Of a stretch of 50,156 nt of DNA, positions 42,848-50,156 are shown one piece after another. The translations under genes were made by a program, and so were the position numbers. The notes below the pieces were generated by a model that saw only the letters and a program-made list of their open reading frames with translations, searched no databases and was not told the origin of the DNA. The DNA comes from Clostridia bacterium (GTDB lineage Bacteria; Bacillota; Clostridia; Oscillospirales; Acutalibacteraceae), in NCBI GenBank assembly GCA_017621885.1, contig JAGASD010000002.1, positions 1 to 50,156 of the forward strand. The letters are read 5' to 3'. Each line of letters opens with the position of its first letter. Within the stretch, counting starts at the first letter, position 1.

Positions 42848-43537
42848 ATGGATTTTAAAAACATAATGACCTATTGCGGTAAATTGCAAGCAAACAATGA
42901 CCGCACATGGTTTCATAATAATCACGAGGAATACGAAAATGCAAGGAGGGAATTTCTTGCTTTTCTTGATAATTTCAGATTTGTGTTAAGCAAGGAAGCT
43001 CCCGATATAGGCAAATCCATTATGTATATGGAGTCGCGTGAGTGGATGTACAGGGTTGCAAAGGATATGCGTTTTCATAAAAACGGTCCACCGTACAATC
43101 CTGCATTCAGAGCGTATATTGCCGCCGACAGAAAATCCTGGTTGCCAATCGGGTATTTTTTGCGTGTTTGTCCCGGGTCTTGCTGTTTCGGTACGGGGTT
43201 GTGGTGTGACACAACCGCAAAAATGAATAATATAAGAAAATATATTTCTTTACATTACGATGAGTTTTGCGATGCTCTGAAGGAGGGGAATATATCCGTA
43301 GGCGGTGAAAAGCTTAAAACTATGCCGCGCGGCTTTTCCGCAGATGACCCTGCCGCAGAGTATATAAAGCACAAAAGCTGGGTTATGATACTTGATATTC
43401 CCGACACGGACGTTACGTCATTTGATAACTTTACGGTATATCTTATGAATTATGTTAAACGTATGGAGCCTATGCGGAAATTTCTTTTGAAAGCGGCAAA
43501 TTATGTTGACAACCCAAGACCTGAATTTGAATGGTAA
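42848..43537 (+). CDS. DUF2461 (TIGR02453) family protein
   Basis: A 229-residue cytosolic protein of DUF2461. Family marks: LQANNDRTWFHNNHEEYENARREFLAFL, then MYRVAKDMRFHKNGPPYNPAFRAYIA, and GLWCDTTAKMNNIRKYI; the end is MRKFLLKAANYV. No function is established for the family. The Shine-Dalgarno is weak. Single gene, divergent from DUF1015, ending ahead of a repeat fragment and a strong terminator. Confidence 0.9.
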   Translation: MDFKNIMTYCGKLQANNDRTWFHNNHEEYENARREFLAFLDNFRFVLSKEAPDIGKSIMYMESREWMYRVAKDMRFHKNGPPYNPAFRAYIAADRKSWLPIGYFLRVCPGSCCFGTGLWCDTTAKMNNIRKYISLHYDEFCDALKEGNISVGGEKLKTMPRGFSADDPAAEYIKHKSWVMILDIPDTDVTSFDNFTVYLMNYVKRMEPMRKFLLKAANYVDNPRPEFEW

Positions 43538-43575
43538 AAATTAAATGCAAAATTAAAAAATCAAAATGCAAAATC

Positions 43576-43598
43576 TCGGAACGCTTACGCGTTGATTT
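43576..43598 (+). repeat. small hairpin repeat, copy A
   Basis: TCGGAACGCTTACGCGTTGA plus TTT, containing the hairpin AACGC/GCGTT. It matches 49721-49743 with one change and, inverted, 50105-50118. It is preceded by AT-rich words of the ATGCAAAATT type, as at the other copies. Confidence 0.75.
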
Positions 43599-43605
43599 AA
43601 ATTAT

Positions 43606-43641
43606 AAAAAGCAGTCTGTTTCAAACGAACAGACTGCTTTT
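43606..43641. terminator. bidirectional terminator, DUF2461/YerB
   Basis: AAAAGCAGTCTGTT (43607-43620) pairs AACAGACTGCTTTT (43628-43641) between convergent genes. Confidence 0.92.
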
Positions 43642-43653
43642 GCTTATATGGAT

Positions 43654-44739
43654 TTATGAAATTACTGTTGATGCTTCCTTTGAATCGGGTACGAGGGCAA
43701 AGTAGCTTCTGCCGGCATTAAGTGAGAGCTCGTTACCGTCAGCATCATATAATTTGAGCATATCGGTATATTCGCCCTTTTTCCAAGTTATATCCTGATA
43801 AGTACCGTTAGAAATGTATTTACCGCTGCCATCTGAAAGGTCAAAAGTTACACGGCCTTTAGAATCACCAAGGCTTGTTACGGTAACGTAGCAGATAATG
43901 ATATTTGTGAAATTCTGCTGTGTTCCGTTATCGTCTTTAAAAGGTGCGCCGTTAAGTGAGCTGTAATAAAGCTTTTCTTCTGCATTGTATTGATAAGTAT
44001 AAGTTGCATAGTTTGAGAAGGGGATAACGCATTCGGTACATGCTCCGCCTGCAAGCGCCTTCGGTGAGGCATTGAATTTAAACGGACTTTTATAATCCTC
44101 TTGAATTTCCGTTCTGAATTTCTTGCTTTCAATGGCGGCTGCAACCTTATCTTTAGTTGTGTATGCACGGTGCTCTGATGAAACGCTTCTTGAACTGTCA
44201 CGGGAAAAAGTGCTGCCTGCATACATACCGTCTATGTTATCGGTGCCCTGCTGTTTGATTGCAGAGTATGCCTGGGGGCTTCCGCCGAAGTGAACGAATA
44301 TTGCATCAAAGCCCTCTGCTAATTCAACAAAGTAATGTCTTGCGCTTCTTGTGGGACCTATTTTATCGGGGAGCCTTGAAGCATCGGAGAACATAAGAAG
44401 CATTCTTGTGATGCCGCCTTCAACAACCATTTCCCATACGATGTCGGCGCTTGCAATACCCCATTGCGGTCTTGCATCTTTATGGTTTTCAACGGATACC
44501 ATAACGGGTCTGTTGTTTAAAATTTCTTCGCTGTAATTAGCTTCGCCCGTTAACGGATTAACATTACCGCTTAAATAAGGTGATGTTGTGGGAGCAGTTG
44601 TCGGGGGGAGGGTTGTGGGCGGCGCGGTTGTTGCCGGCTCTTCCTTTTTGCCACAGCCTGTAAATGCACCTAAAATAAAAATAAGTGCAAGTGAGACAGA
44701 TAAAAATTTTACGAAAACTGAATTTTTGAATTTTGTCAT
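43654..44739 (-). CDS. yerB: YerB-like DUF3048 lipoprotein
   Basis: A 361-residue lipoprotein. The signal peptide ends with lipobox FTGC, followed by a Thr/Pro-rich linker (TTAPPTTLPPTTAP). The DUF3048 domains show NPLTGEANYSEEILNNRPVMVSVENH, DIVWEMVVEGGITRMLLMF, KIGPTRSARHYFVELAEGFDAIFVHFGGSPQAY and VTVTSLGDSKGRVTFDLS. Function is unknown; members are extracytoplasmic and common in Firmicutes. The start at 44739 follows AAAAGGA; an upstream in-frame codon at 44766 lies before that site. It is 90 bp downstream of the GT-C-like gene and could share its transcript. Confidence 0.9.
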   Translation of the reverse strand: MTKFKNSVFVKFLSVSLALIFILGAFTGCGKKEEPATTAPPTTLPPTTAPTTSPYLSGNVNPLTGEANYSEEILNNRPVMVSVENHKDARPQWGIASADIVWEMVVEGGITRMLLMFSDASRLPDKIGPTRSARHYFVELAEGFDAIFVHFGGSPQAYSAIKQQGTDNIDGMYAGSTFSRDSSRSVSSEHRAYTTKDKVAAAIESKKFRTEIQEDYKSPFKFNASPKALAGGACTECVIPFSNYATYTYQYNAEEKLYYSSLNGAPFKDDNGTQQNFTNIIICYVTVTSLGDSKGRVTFDLSDGSGKYISNGTYQDITWKKGEYTDMLKLYDADGNELSLNAGRSYFALVPDSKEASTVIS

Positions 44740-44829
44740 AGTGTCATTCCTTTTTAGTGTCAACACTGTAAGCGTTCATTACAAAAAAAGCTTGTGAATA
44801 TGTTTTTTCGTCATAAAATATAAATCTGT

Positions 44830-46962
44830 TTAATTCCAAAATTCAACAAGGTGTAAAAAAGTGCCGTACAGTGTCGGATTTTCTGTATTTATTGTAACAT
44901 CTGCCACGGAAAAAACAAGTGTTATTGTGTAAACAATACTTAAAATTGTTGAAATGAATAAAATTGAGTGGAGATTTATGTTACATTTTTTCAAATCTTT
45001 TTTATCAAATACAGCAAAAATAATTATTGTTGCCGCAAGGAAGAAAACGAAACCGAAATCGCTGTAATATCTCTGGAGCAAACCGCCTGCCTGTGTATCT
45101 GCAATTACAAGTGAAATACCTATACCTAACAAGGTCAGCACAAAAGCGAAAAGGTTGTTTTCTTTGAGCTTTTCTTTTACTTTCGGCAAGGCGAATATGA
45201 ACCATAAAACGGGAAGTGAGGTAATCAATCCGCCGAAGCAAAGCTCGTAAATGGTTTTACCTATATAATTTGTGTTAATTGCTACTGCTTCAATATAGGG
45301 GAAGGTAGCTGTGAATTGCGGAGGTTGGAAAAGATAGGTGAAAAGACCCAGCCCCGTTCTTCCGATTTCAAAACCTCGTCTTGTTACGTCGTTTGTAGTC
45401 AAGTTATAAGATGAACCGAAGTCTGTTACGGAACCGAAGCGGATGTAGTTATAATACATAATTCCTGCTGCAACAATAACAAACGGTATTGCGAGAGTAA
45501 TTAAATCGGTTATACCTTTTTTAGTGAAAATCTGTTTTTTTATAAAGAAATCCTTTGCAAAAATCGGTAACGCAACGGCACAAACAAGCACCATCTGAGG
45601 TCTGCAGCCTACTGAAAGGGCAAAGAATAAAGAACCGAGTAAATAGTAAAGCTTTTGCTTTTTTTCCGTTTCGTGTCCCTTTAACCAACAGAATATACCC
45701 CACACAACAAAAGCCATAGCAGTGATTATTGGCACGGAATAAAAGTCGGGGCGTTTAACAAGGAACATTGCACCGCAGCAATTTACAAAGGTTATTGCCG
45801 TAAGCAAATATGTTCCTACGGAAACGTTTTTAAATTTCTTTTTGGCTATAAGCTCAAGAAGAGCAAAAACACCTAAGGTGAATATTGCGGCAAACACCAT
45901 TATTCCCACGGCTGACGGGAAGGGTGCATCAAAAATCAACCTGCAGGGAAGGTACATCAGAAGTAACGGTACAATTCCGAAGTAAACGTAATAGTGACCG
46001 TTGAAGTAAGCAACGTCCCATTTGTAAACATCACCGGTAATTTCTTGTGCCATCTGCCTTGCACCGGTATCGTAAGGGTTTTCCATATCAATGAGCGATT
46101 GAGGAATGTCGTCGTTGTCTATATAAGTTTTGCCGTCTAAAACAGCCTGTGCAAGGTCATCGTACTGATTGTGGTGATCCATCGGAAGTCGGGCAAGATA
46201 TAATCCGTTTTCGTTAATATCGAAGCCTAAAAATGTGGGATTCATTGTTCCTGCGAAAACAATCAATGCACACTGAAAGGTAATGATAATCAACTTCAGG
46301 TTGCTTACAAGTGTCCCGTTGCTTTTCAGCTTGCGGTCATACAAAGGCGACCCGGGTCTGAAAACGTAAAGGAACAACAATCCGCAAGATAGGAGAATGA
46401 GTCTTAAAAAAGAAAATTCAAACGGTCTTTTGCTGTTTATTTCCAATGAATCGAGCATCAGCACACCTTCTGTATCGTCCGAAACAATGATTTTTATTTG
46501 TTCGGATTTTCCTGCAGTGTGAACGTTTGTGTATTCACTTTTTCTGATTCCGGGATAAATTGTTTTTTTAGGATTTCCGTAATAGTATTGATTTGCTTCG
46601 TCGGTAAGCTGCAGTCTGACAGTAACGGGCGAAGAAGCTTTTTCATTAAGCTTAAAATGAATGTTTTCGATTTCTTTATCAAGCTCTGTAATTTCTATCG
46701 ACTCTCCGCTGCGGAGGGCATAATAACCCTCGGGGGTTTTGAGTTTTTCAATGTACGGTGTTAAATTCACAGGCTCGTTTTTTTGTGTGGTGTAGAAATT
46801 TATGTTGAACAAGCTGAGCTCAAGCCCCACGCTCAATGTCAATATTGCACTGAAGGCAATTGCACAAGTTTTTGTGAATGACTGTGCACCGTTGCTTTTT
46901 TTATATAAAAACAAAGAAACTGCCGAAAAAGCAAGTAAAATCAACAAGCATATAATTATCAT
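44830..46962 (-). CDS. multi-pass membrane protein, GT-C glycosyltransferase-like
   Basis: A 710-residue protein with two N-terminal helices, an external beta-rich region (about residues 65-180), then about ten membrane helices. The segment YNGHYYVYFGIVPLLLMYLP-like (here YFNGHYYVYFGIVPLLL), preceded by DVYKWDVA, is typical of large bacterial GT-C/PMT-like membrane glycosyltransferases of unknown acceptor. An Asp pair usually found in the first large loop may be DINENGLYLARLP. The assignment is by layout only. AAGGGG precedes the ATG. It may act in cell-surface glycosylation. Confidence 0.65.
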   Translation of the reverse strand: MIIICLLILLAFSAVSLFLYKKSNGAQSFTKTCAIAFSAILTLSVGLELSLFNINFYTTQKNEPVNLTPYIEKLKTPEGYYALRSGESIEITELDKEIENIHFKLNEKASSPVTVRLQLTDEANQYYYGNPKKTIYPGIRKSEYTNVHTAGKSEQIKIIVSDDTEGVLMLDSLEINSKRPFEFSFLRLILLSCGLLFLYVFRPGSPLYDRKLKSNGTLVSNLKLIIITFQCALIVFAGTMNPTFLGFDINENGLYLARLPMDHHNQYDDLAQAVLDGKTYIDNDDIPQSLIDMENPYDTGARQMAQEITGDVYKWDVAYFNGHYYVYFGIVPLLLMYLPCRLIFDAPFPSAVGIMVFAAIFTLGVFALLELIAKKKFKNVSVGTYLLTAITFVNCCGAMFLVKRPDFYSVPIITAMAFVVWGIFCWLKGHETEKKQKLYYLLGSLFFALSVGCRPQMVLVCAVALPIFAKDFFIKKQIFTKKGITDLITLAIPFVIVAAGIMYYNYIRFGSVTDFGSSYNLTTNDVTRRGFEIGRTGLGLFTYLFQPPQFTATFPYIEAVAINTNYIGKTIYELCFGGLITSLPVLWFIFALPKVKEKLKENNLFAFVLTLLGIGISLVIADTQAGGLLQRYYSDFGFVFFLAATIIIFAVFDKKDLKKCNINLHSILFISTILSIVYTITLVFSVADVTINTENPTLYGTFLHLVEFWN

Positions 46963-47106
46963 ACATAAACCCCTTATAACAAAGTTGATACACTAATATA
47001 TTAAACCATAAAAAGCTCTTTTTGTAAATGTTAAACCAAGTTTTTTAATATCTTAAAATTCCCGCGCATAGATTGTTAGTAAGTAAAAAATAAAAAGGGG
47101 AATTTT

Positions 47107-48009
47107 ATGAAAAAAGTAATTAAAAACGAAACACTTACATACAGCGTTTATGAGAATTATGTTAACACAATGAAGAAAAAATATGTGGATTTGAATGTAA
47201 CTGCTTGCGGAAAATCCTTGCTCGGGAAAAGAATTTATTCGCTTGTATTGGGTCAGGGGCAGAAAAATGTGGTTTACGTTGGCGGTACGCACGGACTTGA
47301 ATGGATAACCTCTTTGATATTACTTGAATTTTGTGAAAATTTGCTGATTCAAAAAAATGCAGAAGGAAGCATTTGCGGTTATGATGTGAATGAGCTTTTA
47401 AATTCCGTTAAGCTTATTATAATACCCGAGCTGAATCCTGACGGGATTGAGATAGCCATAAGGGGTGCTGCTGCCTGCGGGAAATATAAAAAAGATGATT
47501 TTGAGGCTTGTGGCGGTGATTTCAGCGGTTGGAGTGCCAACGCAAGGGGTGTGGATATAAACCACAATTTCAATGCCGATTGGTATACGCTGCGTGATTT
47601 TGAAAGAGCGAGCGGTATAAATCAGCCTTCACCCCGAAGATTCGGCGGATTTTTCCCCGAAAGTGAGCCTGAAACAAAAGCGATAGCGAGAGTATGCAGA
47701 CAAATTTCTGTGGATTTACTTATGGCGTTTCATTCTCAGGGCGAGGAAATATATTATGAGTACGGCAAAAACACCCCTGAAAAATCATATACAATGGCGC
47801 GTGTTTTGTCAGCGGTAAGTAACTATACTCTTGTTAAAAATTCAGGTCACGCCGCCAGCGGAGGTCTGAAGGATTGGTTTATTGAAGAGTTCAAAAAACC
47901 TGCATTTACAATTGAAATCGGTAAGGGGGAAAACCCTCTTCCTTTAAATAAGTTCCACGAAATTTATGAAAGCGCAGAAGCACTTATGGTAATGGGGATG
48001 ATACTTTGA
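47107..48009 (+). CDS. M14 family zinc carboxypeptidase (peptidoglycan peptide-like)
   Basis: A 300-residue metallopeptidase with zinc ligands His62 and Glu65 (GGTHGLEW) and His209 (LMAFHSQGEE). Arg-type substrate residues lie in ARGVDINHNFNADW and the catalytic Glu270 in FTIEIGKGENPLP. It resembles gamma-D-glutamyl-diaminopimelate peptidases (M14C) that act on cell-wall or spore peptides. No signal peptide is seen, so it may recycle muropeptides in the cytosol or act in sporulation. The usual second Asn-Arg pair is Asn-His (DINHNF rather than DLNRNF), a small deviation. AAGGGG precedes the ATG. Confidence 0.88.
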   Translation: MKKVIKNETLTYSVYENYVNTMKKKYVDLNVTACGKSLLGKRIYSLVLGQGQKNVVYVGGTHGLEWITSLILLEFCENLLIQKNAEGSICGYDVNELLNSVKLIIIPELNPDGIEIAIRGAAACGKYKKDDFEACGGDFSGWSANARGVDINHNFNADWYTLRDFERASGINQPSPRRFGGFFPESEPETKAIARVCRQISVDLLMAFHSQGEEIYYEYGKNTPEKSYTMARVLSAVSNYTLVKNSGHAASGGLKDWFIEEFKKPAFTIEIGKGENPLPLNKFHEIYESAEALMVMGMIL

Positions 48010-48158
48010 AAATGCGAAGCGCAAAGTGCGGAATGAAGTCGGTATGGAGCAAAACAATGGTGAGCATGTCAGGTTGCTGATAGCTTTTATTGAAACAGAA
48101 CAAAAACAATCGTAGGGTAAGAAATTGTCCTTAATGCAAACAAAAAATAAAAAAACTC

Positions 48159-48187
48159 TTTACAAAGAACAAATGTTCTGCTATAAT
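48159..48187 (+). promoter_or_regulatory. SOS-controlled promoter of dinB
   Basis: TTTACA (48159-48164), 17 nt, TATAAT (48182-48187). One LexA box fills the spacer and another covers the start region. Confidence 0.85.
48166..48179. promoter_or_regulatory. LexA operator 1
   Basis: AGAAC-AAAT-GTTCT is a perfect palindrome close to the Gram-positive LexA box CGAACNNNNGTTCG, lying between the -35 and -10 of dinB. Confidence 0.85.
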
Positions 48188-48190
48188 AAA

Positions 48191-48204
48191 CAAACAAATG
48201 TTCG
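48191..48204. promoter_or_regulatory. LexA operator 2
   Basis: CAAAC-AAAT-GTTCG differs from the consensus box at one position. Its centre is 25 bp from that of operator 1, placing it over the transcription start. Confidence 0.75.
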
Positions 48205-48222
48205 ATAAAGGCGTGTGTTAAT

Positions 48223-49428
48223 TTGGAAAGAGTTATATTGCATTGTGATTGTAACTGCTTTTTTGCATCTGTTGAAGGTGTGCTTAATCCGGAATTGAAA
48301 AAATATGCTTATGCGGTTTGCGGTGACCCTGAATTCCGTCACGGGATTGTTCTCGCCAAAAATGAGACAGCCAAAAAATACGGAGTGAAAACCGGGGAGG
48401 CAATATGGCAGGCAAAGTCCAAATGCCCTGATTTGTTGACCGTACCGCCCCATTATAAGGTGTACAAAGAATTTTCTGAAAGGGTTTTCAGCATTTATTG
48501 CCGGTATACTGATTTGGTTGAGCCGTTTGGTATAGATGAGTGTTGGCTTGACGTTACGGGAACAACACATCTTTTCGGAAGCGGTAAAGAAATAGCGGAT
48601 GAGCTTCGTCGGGTTGTGAAAGAGGAAACGGGGCTTACTATTTCCGTCGGAGTGTCATATAACAAAATTTTTGCCAAAATGGGTAGTGACTATAAAAAGC
48701 CGGATGCCACAACAGTAATAAATGAAGAGAATTTTAAAGAGCTTCTTTATCCCTTGCCTGCAGGGGATATGTTTATGGTAGGCAGACAGACGGCGCAAAA
48801 GCTCAAAAATATAGGTGTCTTTACAATAGGTGATATCGCAAAGGTTGATCAAAATACTTTGAAGCGTATTTTGGGTGAAAACGGCAGAGCCTTGTGGCAG
48901 AGTGTAAACGGCTTTGATTATTCACAAGTGCACCCGTTTAATTACCGCGAAGCGTATAAATCCATAGGCAACGGTGCTACCTTCAAGCGTGACCTCGTGA
49001 GCCAGAAGGATATACGCACTTGTGTTTTCTTTTTGTGCGATAAGGTTGCGGCAAGACTCCGTAAGCATAACGTTGAATGCTCAGCGGTTCAGGTGGCAAT
49101 CAAGGATTCAAAGCTTCATAGTATAAGCCGTTGTGCCCAGCTCCGGTCACCGACGGATTTATCTTTTGATTTGCGACGTACAGCACTTAATCTTATTCAA
49201 GAAAACACGGACTTAAAAGAAAATCCCGTAAGGTCATTGACCGTTACGGGTACGAAATTGCTTGATGGAGATACTGTATGCGAGCAGATATCATTTTTTG
49301 ACCTTGAATATCACGAAAAAAGGGAAAAGGAGCAAAGGCTTGAGCACGCAAAGGATGATATACGGCATAAATACGGGCTCGGAACTTTAACAAGATGTTC
49401 TTTTATTCATAACGAATTTGGCTTTTAG
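48223..49428 (+). CDS. dinB: DNA polymerase IV (Y family)
   Basis: A 401-residue translesion polymerase. Catalytic residues: Asp9 in the first motif (HCDCNCFFASVE), Asp105-Glu106 in EPFGIDECWLDVTG. Helix-hairpin-helix region LKNIGVFTIGDIAKVD and the little-finger domain follow. Start is TTG 48223 (AAAGG 11 bases upstream); the polymerase core begins at once. The first motif usually reads HVDMNAFFASVE; here CDCNC is unusual. Two LexA boxes indicate SOS induction. No C-terminal beta-clamp extension is obvious beyond QISFFDLEYHEK, which resembles a clamp-binding QxxLF-type motif. Confidence 0.95.
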   Translation: MERVILHCDCNCFFASVEGVLNPELKKYAYAVCGDPEFRHGIVLAKNETAKKYGVKTGEAIWQAKSKCPDLLTVPPHYKVYKEFSERVFSIYCRYTDLVEPFGIDECWLDVTGTTHLFGSGKEIADELRRVVKEETGLTISVGVSYNKIFAKMGSDYKKPDATTVINEENFKELLYPLPAGDMFMVGRQTAQKLKNIGVFTIGDIAKVDQNTLKRILGENGRALWQSVNGFDYSQVHPFNYREAYKSIGNGATFKRDLVSQKDIRTCVFFLCDKVAARLRKHNVECSAVQVAIKDSKLHSISRCAQLRSPTDLSFDLRRTALNLIQENTDLKENPVRSLTVTGTKLLDGDTVCEQISFFDLEYHEKREKEQRLEHAKDDIRHKYGLGTLTRCSFIHNEFGF

Positions 49429-49439
49429 GGGGATTTATT

Positions 49440-49688
49440 ATGCGGTGTACTGTAACTGCAATGCGCTCCAAGGAGGTTGTTAACATTGATAACGGTTGCA
49501 GATTAGGTTGCGTTACGGATGTGGAAATTGACACCTGCACAGGCTGTCTTGTGAGTATAACCGTGTTCTGCGGCAAGGGTATATGCGGTTTCCTCGGCAG
49601 AGGCGAGGAAATAATAATCTGCTGGAAGGATATAATCGTAATAGGCGACGATATGATTCTTGTGAAAAAGGGCGGAGCGAAGCTGTGA
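49440..49688 (+). CDS. ymxH: YlmC/YmxH family sporulation protein (PRC barrel)
   Basis: An 82-residue PRC-barrel protein: KEVVNIDNGCRLGCVTDVEIDTCTG, then CGFLGRGEEIIICWKDIIVIGDDMILV. This matches the short YlmC/YmxH family found in spore formers; role unknown. It starts 11 bp after dinB with GGGGG upstream, so it is probably co-transcribed and could be SOS-inducible too. It is followed by repeats. Confidence 0.88.
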   Translation: MRCTVTAMRSKEVVNIDNGCRLGCVTDVEIDTCTGCLVSITVFCGKGICGFLGRGEEIIICWKDIIVIGDDMILVKKGGAKL

Positions 49689-49720
49689 AATTGCAAATTG
49701 CAAGTGGCAAGCGGCAAATT

Positions 49721-49743
49721 TCGGAACGCTGACGCGTTGATTT
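49721..49743 (+). repeat. small hairpin repeat, copy B
   Basis: TCGGAACGCTGACGCGTTGA plus TTT, one base different from copy A at 43576-43598. Confidence 0.75.
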
Positions 49744-49807
49744 TGTATAATGCGAAATGCAGAGTGCGAAGTGCGAAGTGAAGCATTCGCGTTGATTGTA
49801 GATTAAG

Positions 49808-49945
49808 TAGGGTACGCATCTATGCGTACCGCCCGAAAACGATAACACAGTAGGGTACGCATCTATGCGTACCGCCTGAAAACGATAACACAGTAGTACC
49901 GCCCGAAAACGATAACACAGTAGGGTACGCATCTATGCGTACCGC
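49808..49945 (+). repeat. 43-bp tandem repeat with 20-bp palindrome
   Basis: Two full 43-bp units (49808-49850, 49851-49893) contain the palindrome GGTACGCAT-CT-ATGCGTACC followed by GCCYGAAAACGATAACACAG. A third (49894-49920) has lost 16 bases of the palindrome, and a fourth (49921-49945) is cut after the palindrome. Units abut with no spacers. Confidence 0.9.
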
Positions 49946-49963
49946 ACAATTAAGTTGAAGTGA

Positions 49964-50156
49964 TGCGAAGCCTATCCTCCTTGCGAGCTTCAGCTCGGAG
50001 GGAGGGGGACCATTATCGGATGCAACTGTTGTTTTCTTACATTTACCACGGGTGATGAATTTATTTCAATAATCAAAGTCAGGGCGGAATGGTGGTAGGT
50101 GTTCAACGCGTAAGCGTTGTTGTGGTCTTGATTCACTTGTACCTTCCACCACCCCG
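49964..50156 (+). repeat. dispersed intergenic repeat, copy 2 (runs off window)
   Basis: Blocks TGCGAAGCCTATCCTCC, a CGAGCTTCAGCTCG hairpin, GGAGGGGGACCATTATCGG, TTGTTGTTT and GGGCGGAATGGTGGTAGGT repeat those of 16634-16763 in order. After a hairpin (AACGC…GCGTT) the window ends in ACCTTCCACCACCCCG, which is close to an inverted copy of the GGTGGAAGGT end, so a second inverted unit seems to begin. Confidence 0.75.

Larger units (their letters stand above)
49689..50156. other. gene-free repeat-rich end of the window
   Basis: About 470 bases without a supportable gene. In order: TTGCAAATTGCAAG words, hairpin repeat copy B (49721-49743), TGCGAAGTGCGAAG-type short repeats (49752-49785), a 43-bp tandem array (49808-49945) and dispersed repeat copy 2 (49964 onward). 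Open frames here are repeat artefacts. Confidence 0.75.

Noticed and set aside
49403-49932. Minus-strand open frames over ymxH and the repeat region
   Set aside because: Their composition follows the repeats, and the plus-strand ymxH frame matches a known family with a good ribosome site.
49808-49945. CRISPR array
   Set aside because: The 43-bp units are directly adjacent with no spacers.

Overview
The window looks like a chromosomal piece of a gut-type, spore-forming Clostridia (Oscillospirales/Ruminococcaceae-like), AT-rich with strong AAGGAGG-type ribosome binding sites. The evidence is a yunB and a ymxH sporulation gene, a T-box leader, a LexA-type SOS promoter, intracellular glycogen and hemicellulose enzymes, and dispersed hairpin-forming intergenic repeats of a kind common in gut Clostridia. 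No phage, CRISPR array, transposase or integrase gene was found. The assignment is inference from gene content, not a computed taxonomy.

Layout. 1-2765: a possible gene remnant, a MATE efflux pump and a MocR-type PLP regulator that ends early. 2797-9019: a carbohydrate section with a GH51 arabinofuranosidase, purC, a lipoprotein alpha/beta hydrolase, a cytosolic acetylesterase-like hydrolase, and a two-gene epimerase/sugar kinase operon. 9106-13450: a T-box whose specifier codon reads UAC (Tyr), ahead of an acyl-CoA ligase and iorA-iorB. 13475-16392: yunB, an apgM-type phosphatase-fold enzyme and a TIM-barrel isomerase. 16393-18224: an accessory patch with dispersed repeats, a small membrane protein, a four-helix bundle protein, a symmetric hairpin array, tRNA-derived repeats and two tRNA-Ser genes. 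18491-24955: glycogen phosphorylase, two tandem cell-envelope paralogues with low-complexity linkers, a YhhN protein and TtcA. 25003-32043: HtrA protease, a two-component system, a surface protein and galM. 32251-39737: an FHA-FtsW/RodA fusion coupled to a class B PBP, then an ABC exporter with a very large coiled-coil permease. 39783-46962: a TetR regulator, nfo with DUF1015, DUF2461, a YerB-like lipoprotein and a GT-C-like membrane protein. 47107-50156: an M14 peptidase, SOS-controlled dinB, ymxH and a repeat-rich end.

How genes work together. The Tyr T-box operon is best read as an anabolic salvage route: an arylacetate is activated to its CoA ester, reductively carboxylated by IorAB to the arylpyruvate and then transaminated to Tyr. 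Tyr shortage would switch it on. The arabinofuranosidase, esterases, epimerase/kinase, galM and glgP fit intracellular use of plant and storage polysaccharide sugars. FtsW/PBP, YerB, M14 peptidase, YunB and YmxH fit cell-wall and spore morphogenesis.

The most unusual element is the 16808-18022 patch. It has four ATGATAT heptamers followed by four ATATCAT heptamers separating small hairpins. The array abuts the promoter of a four-helix bundle gene, and the gene pair lies between 18-nt copies of a tRNA T-arm.
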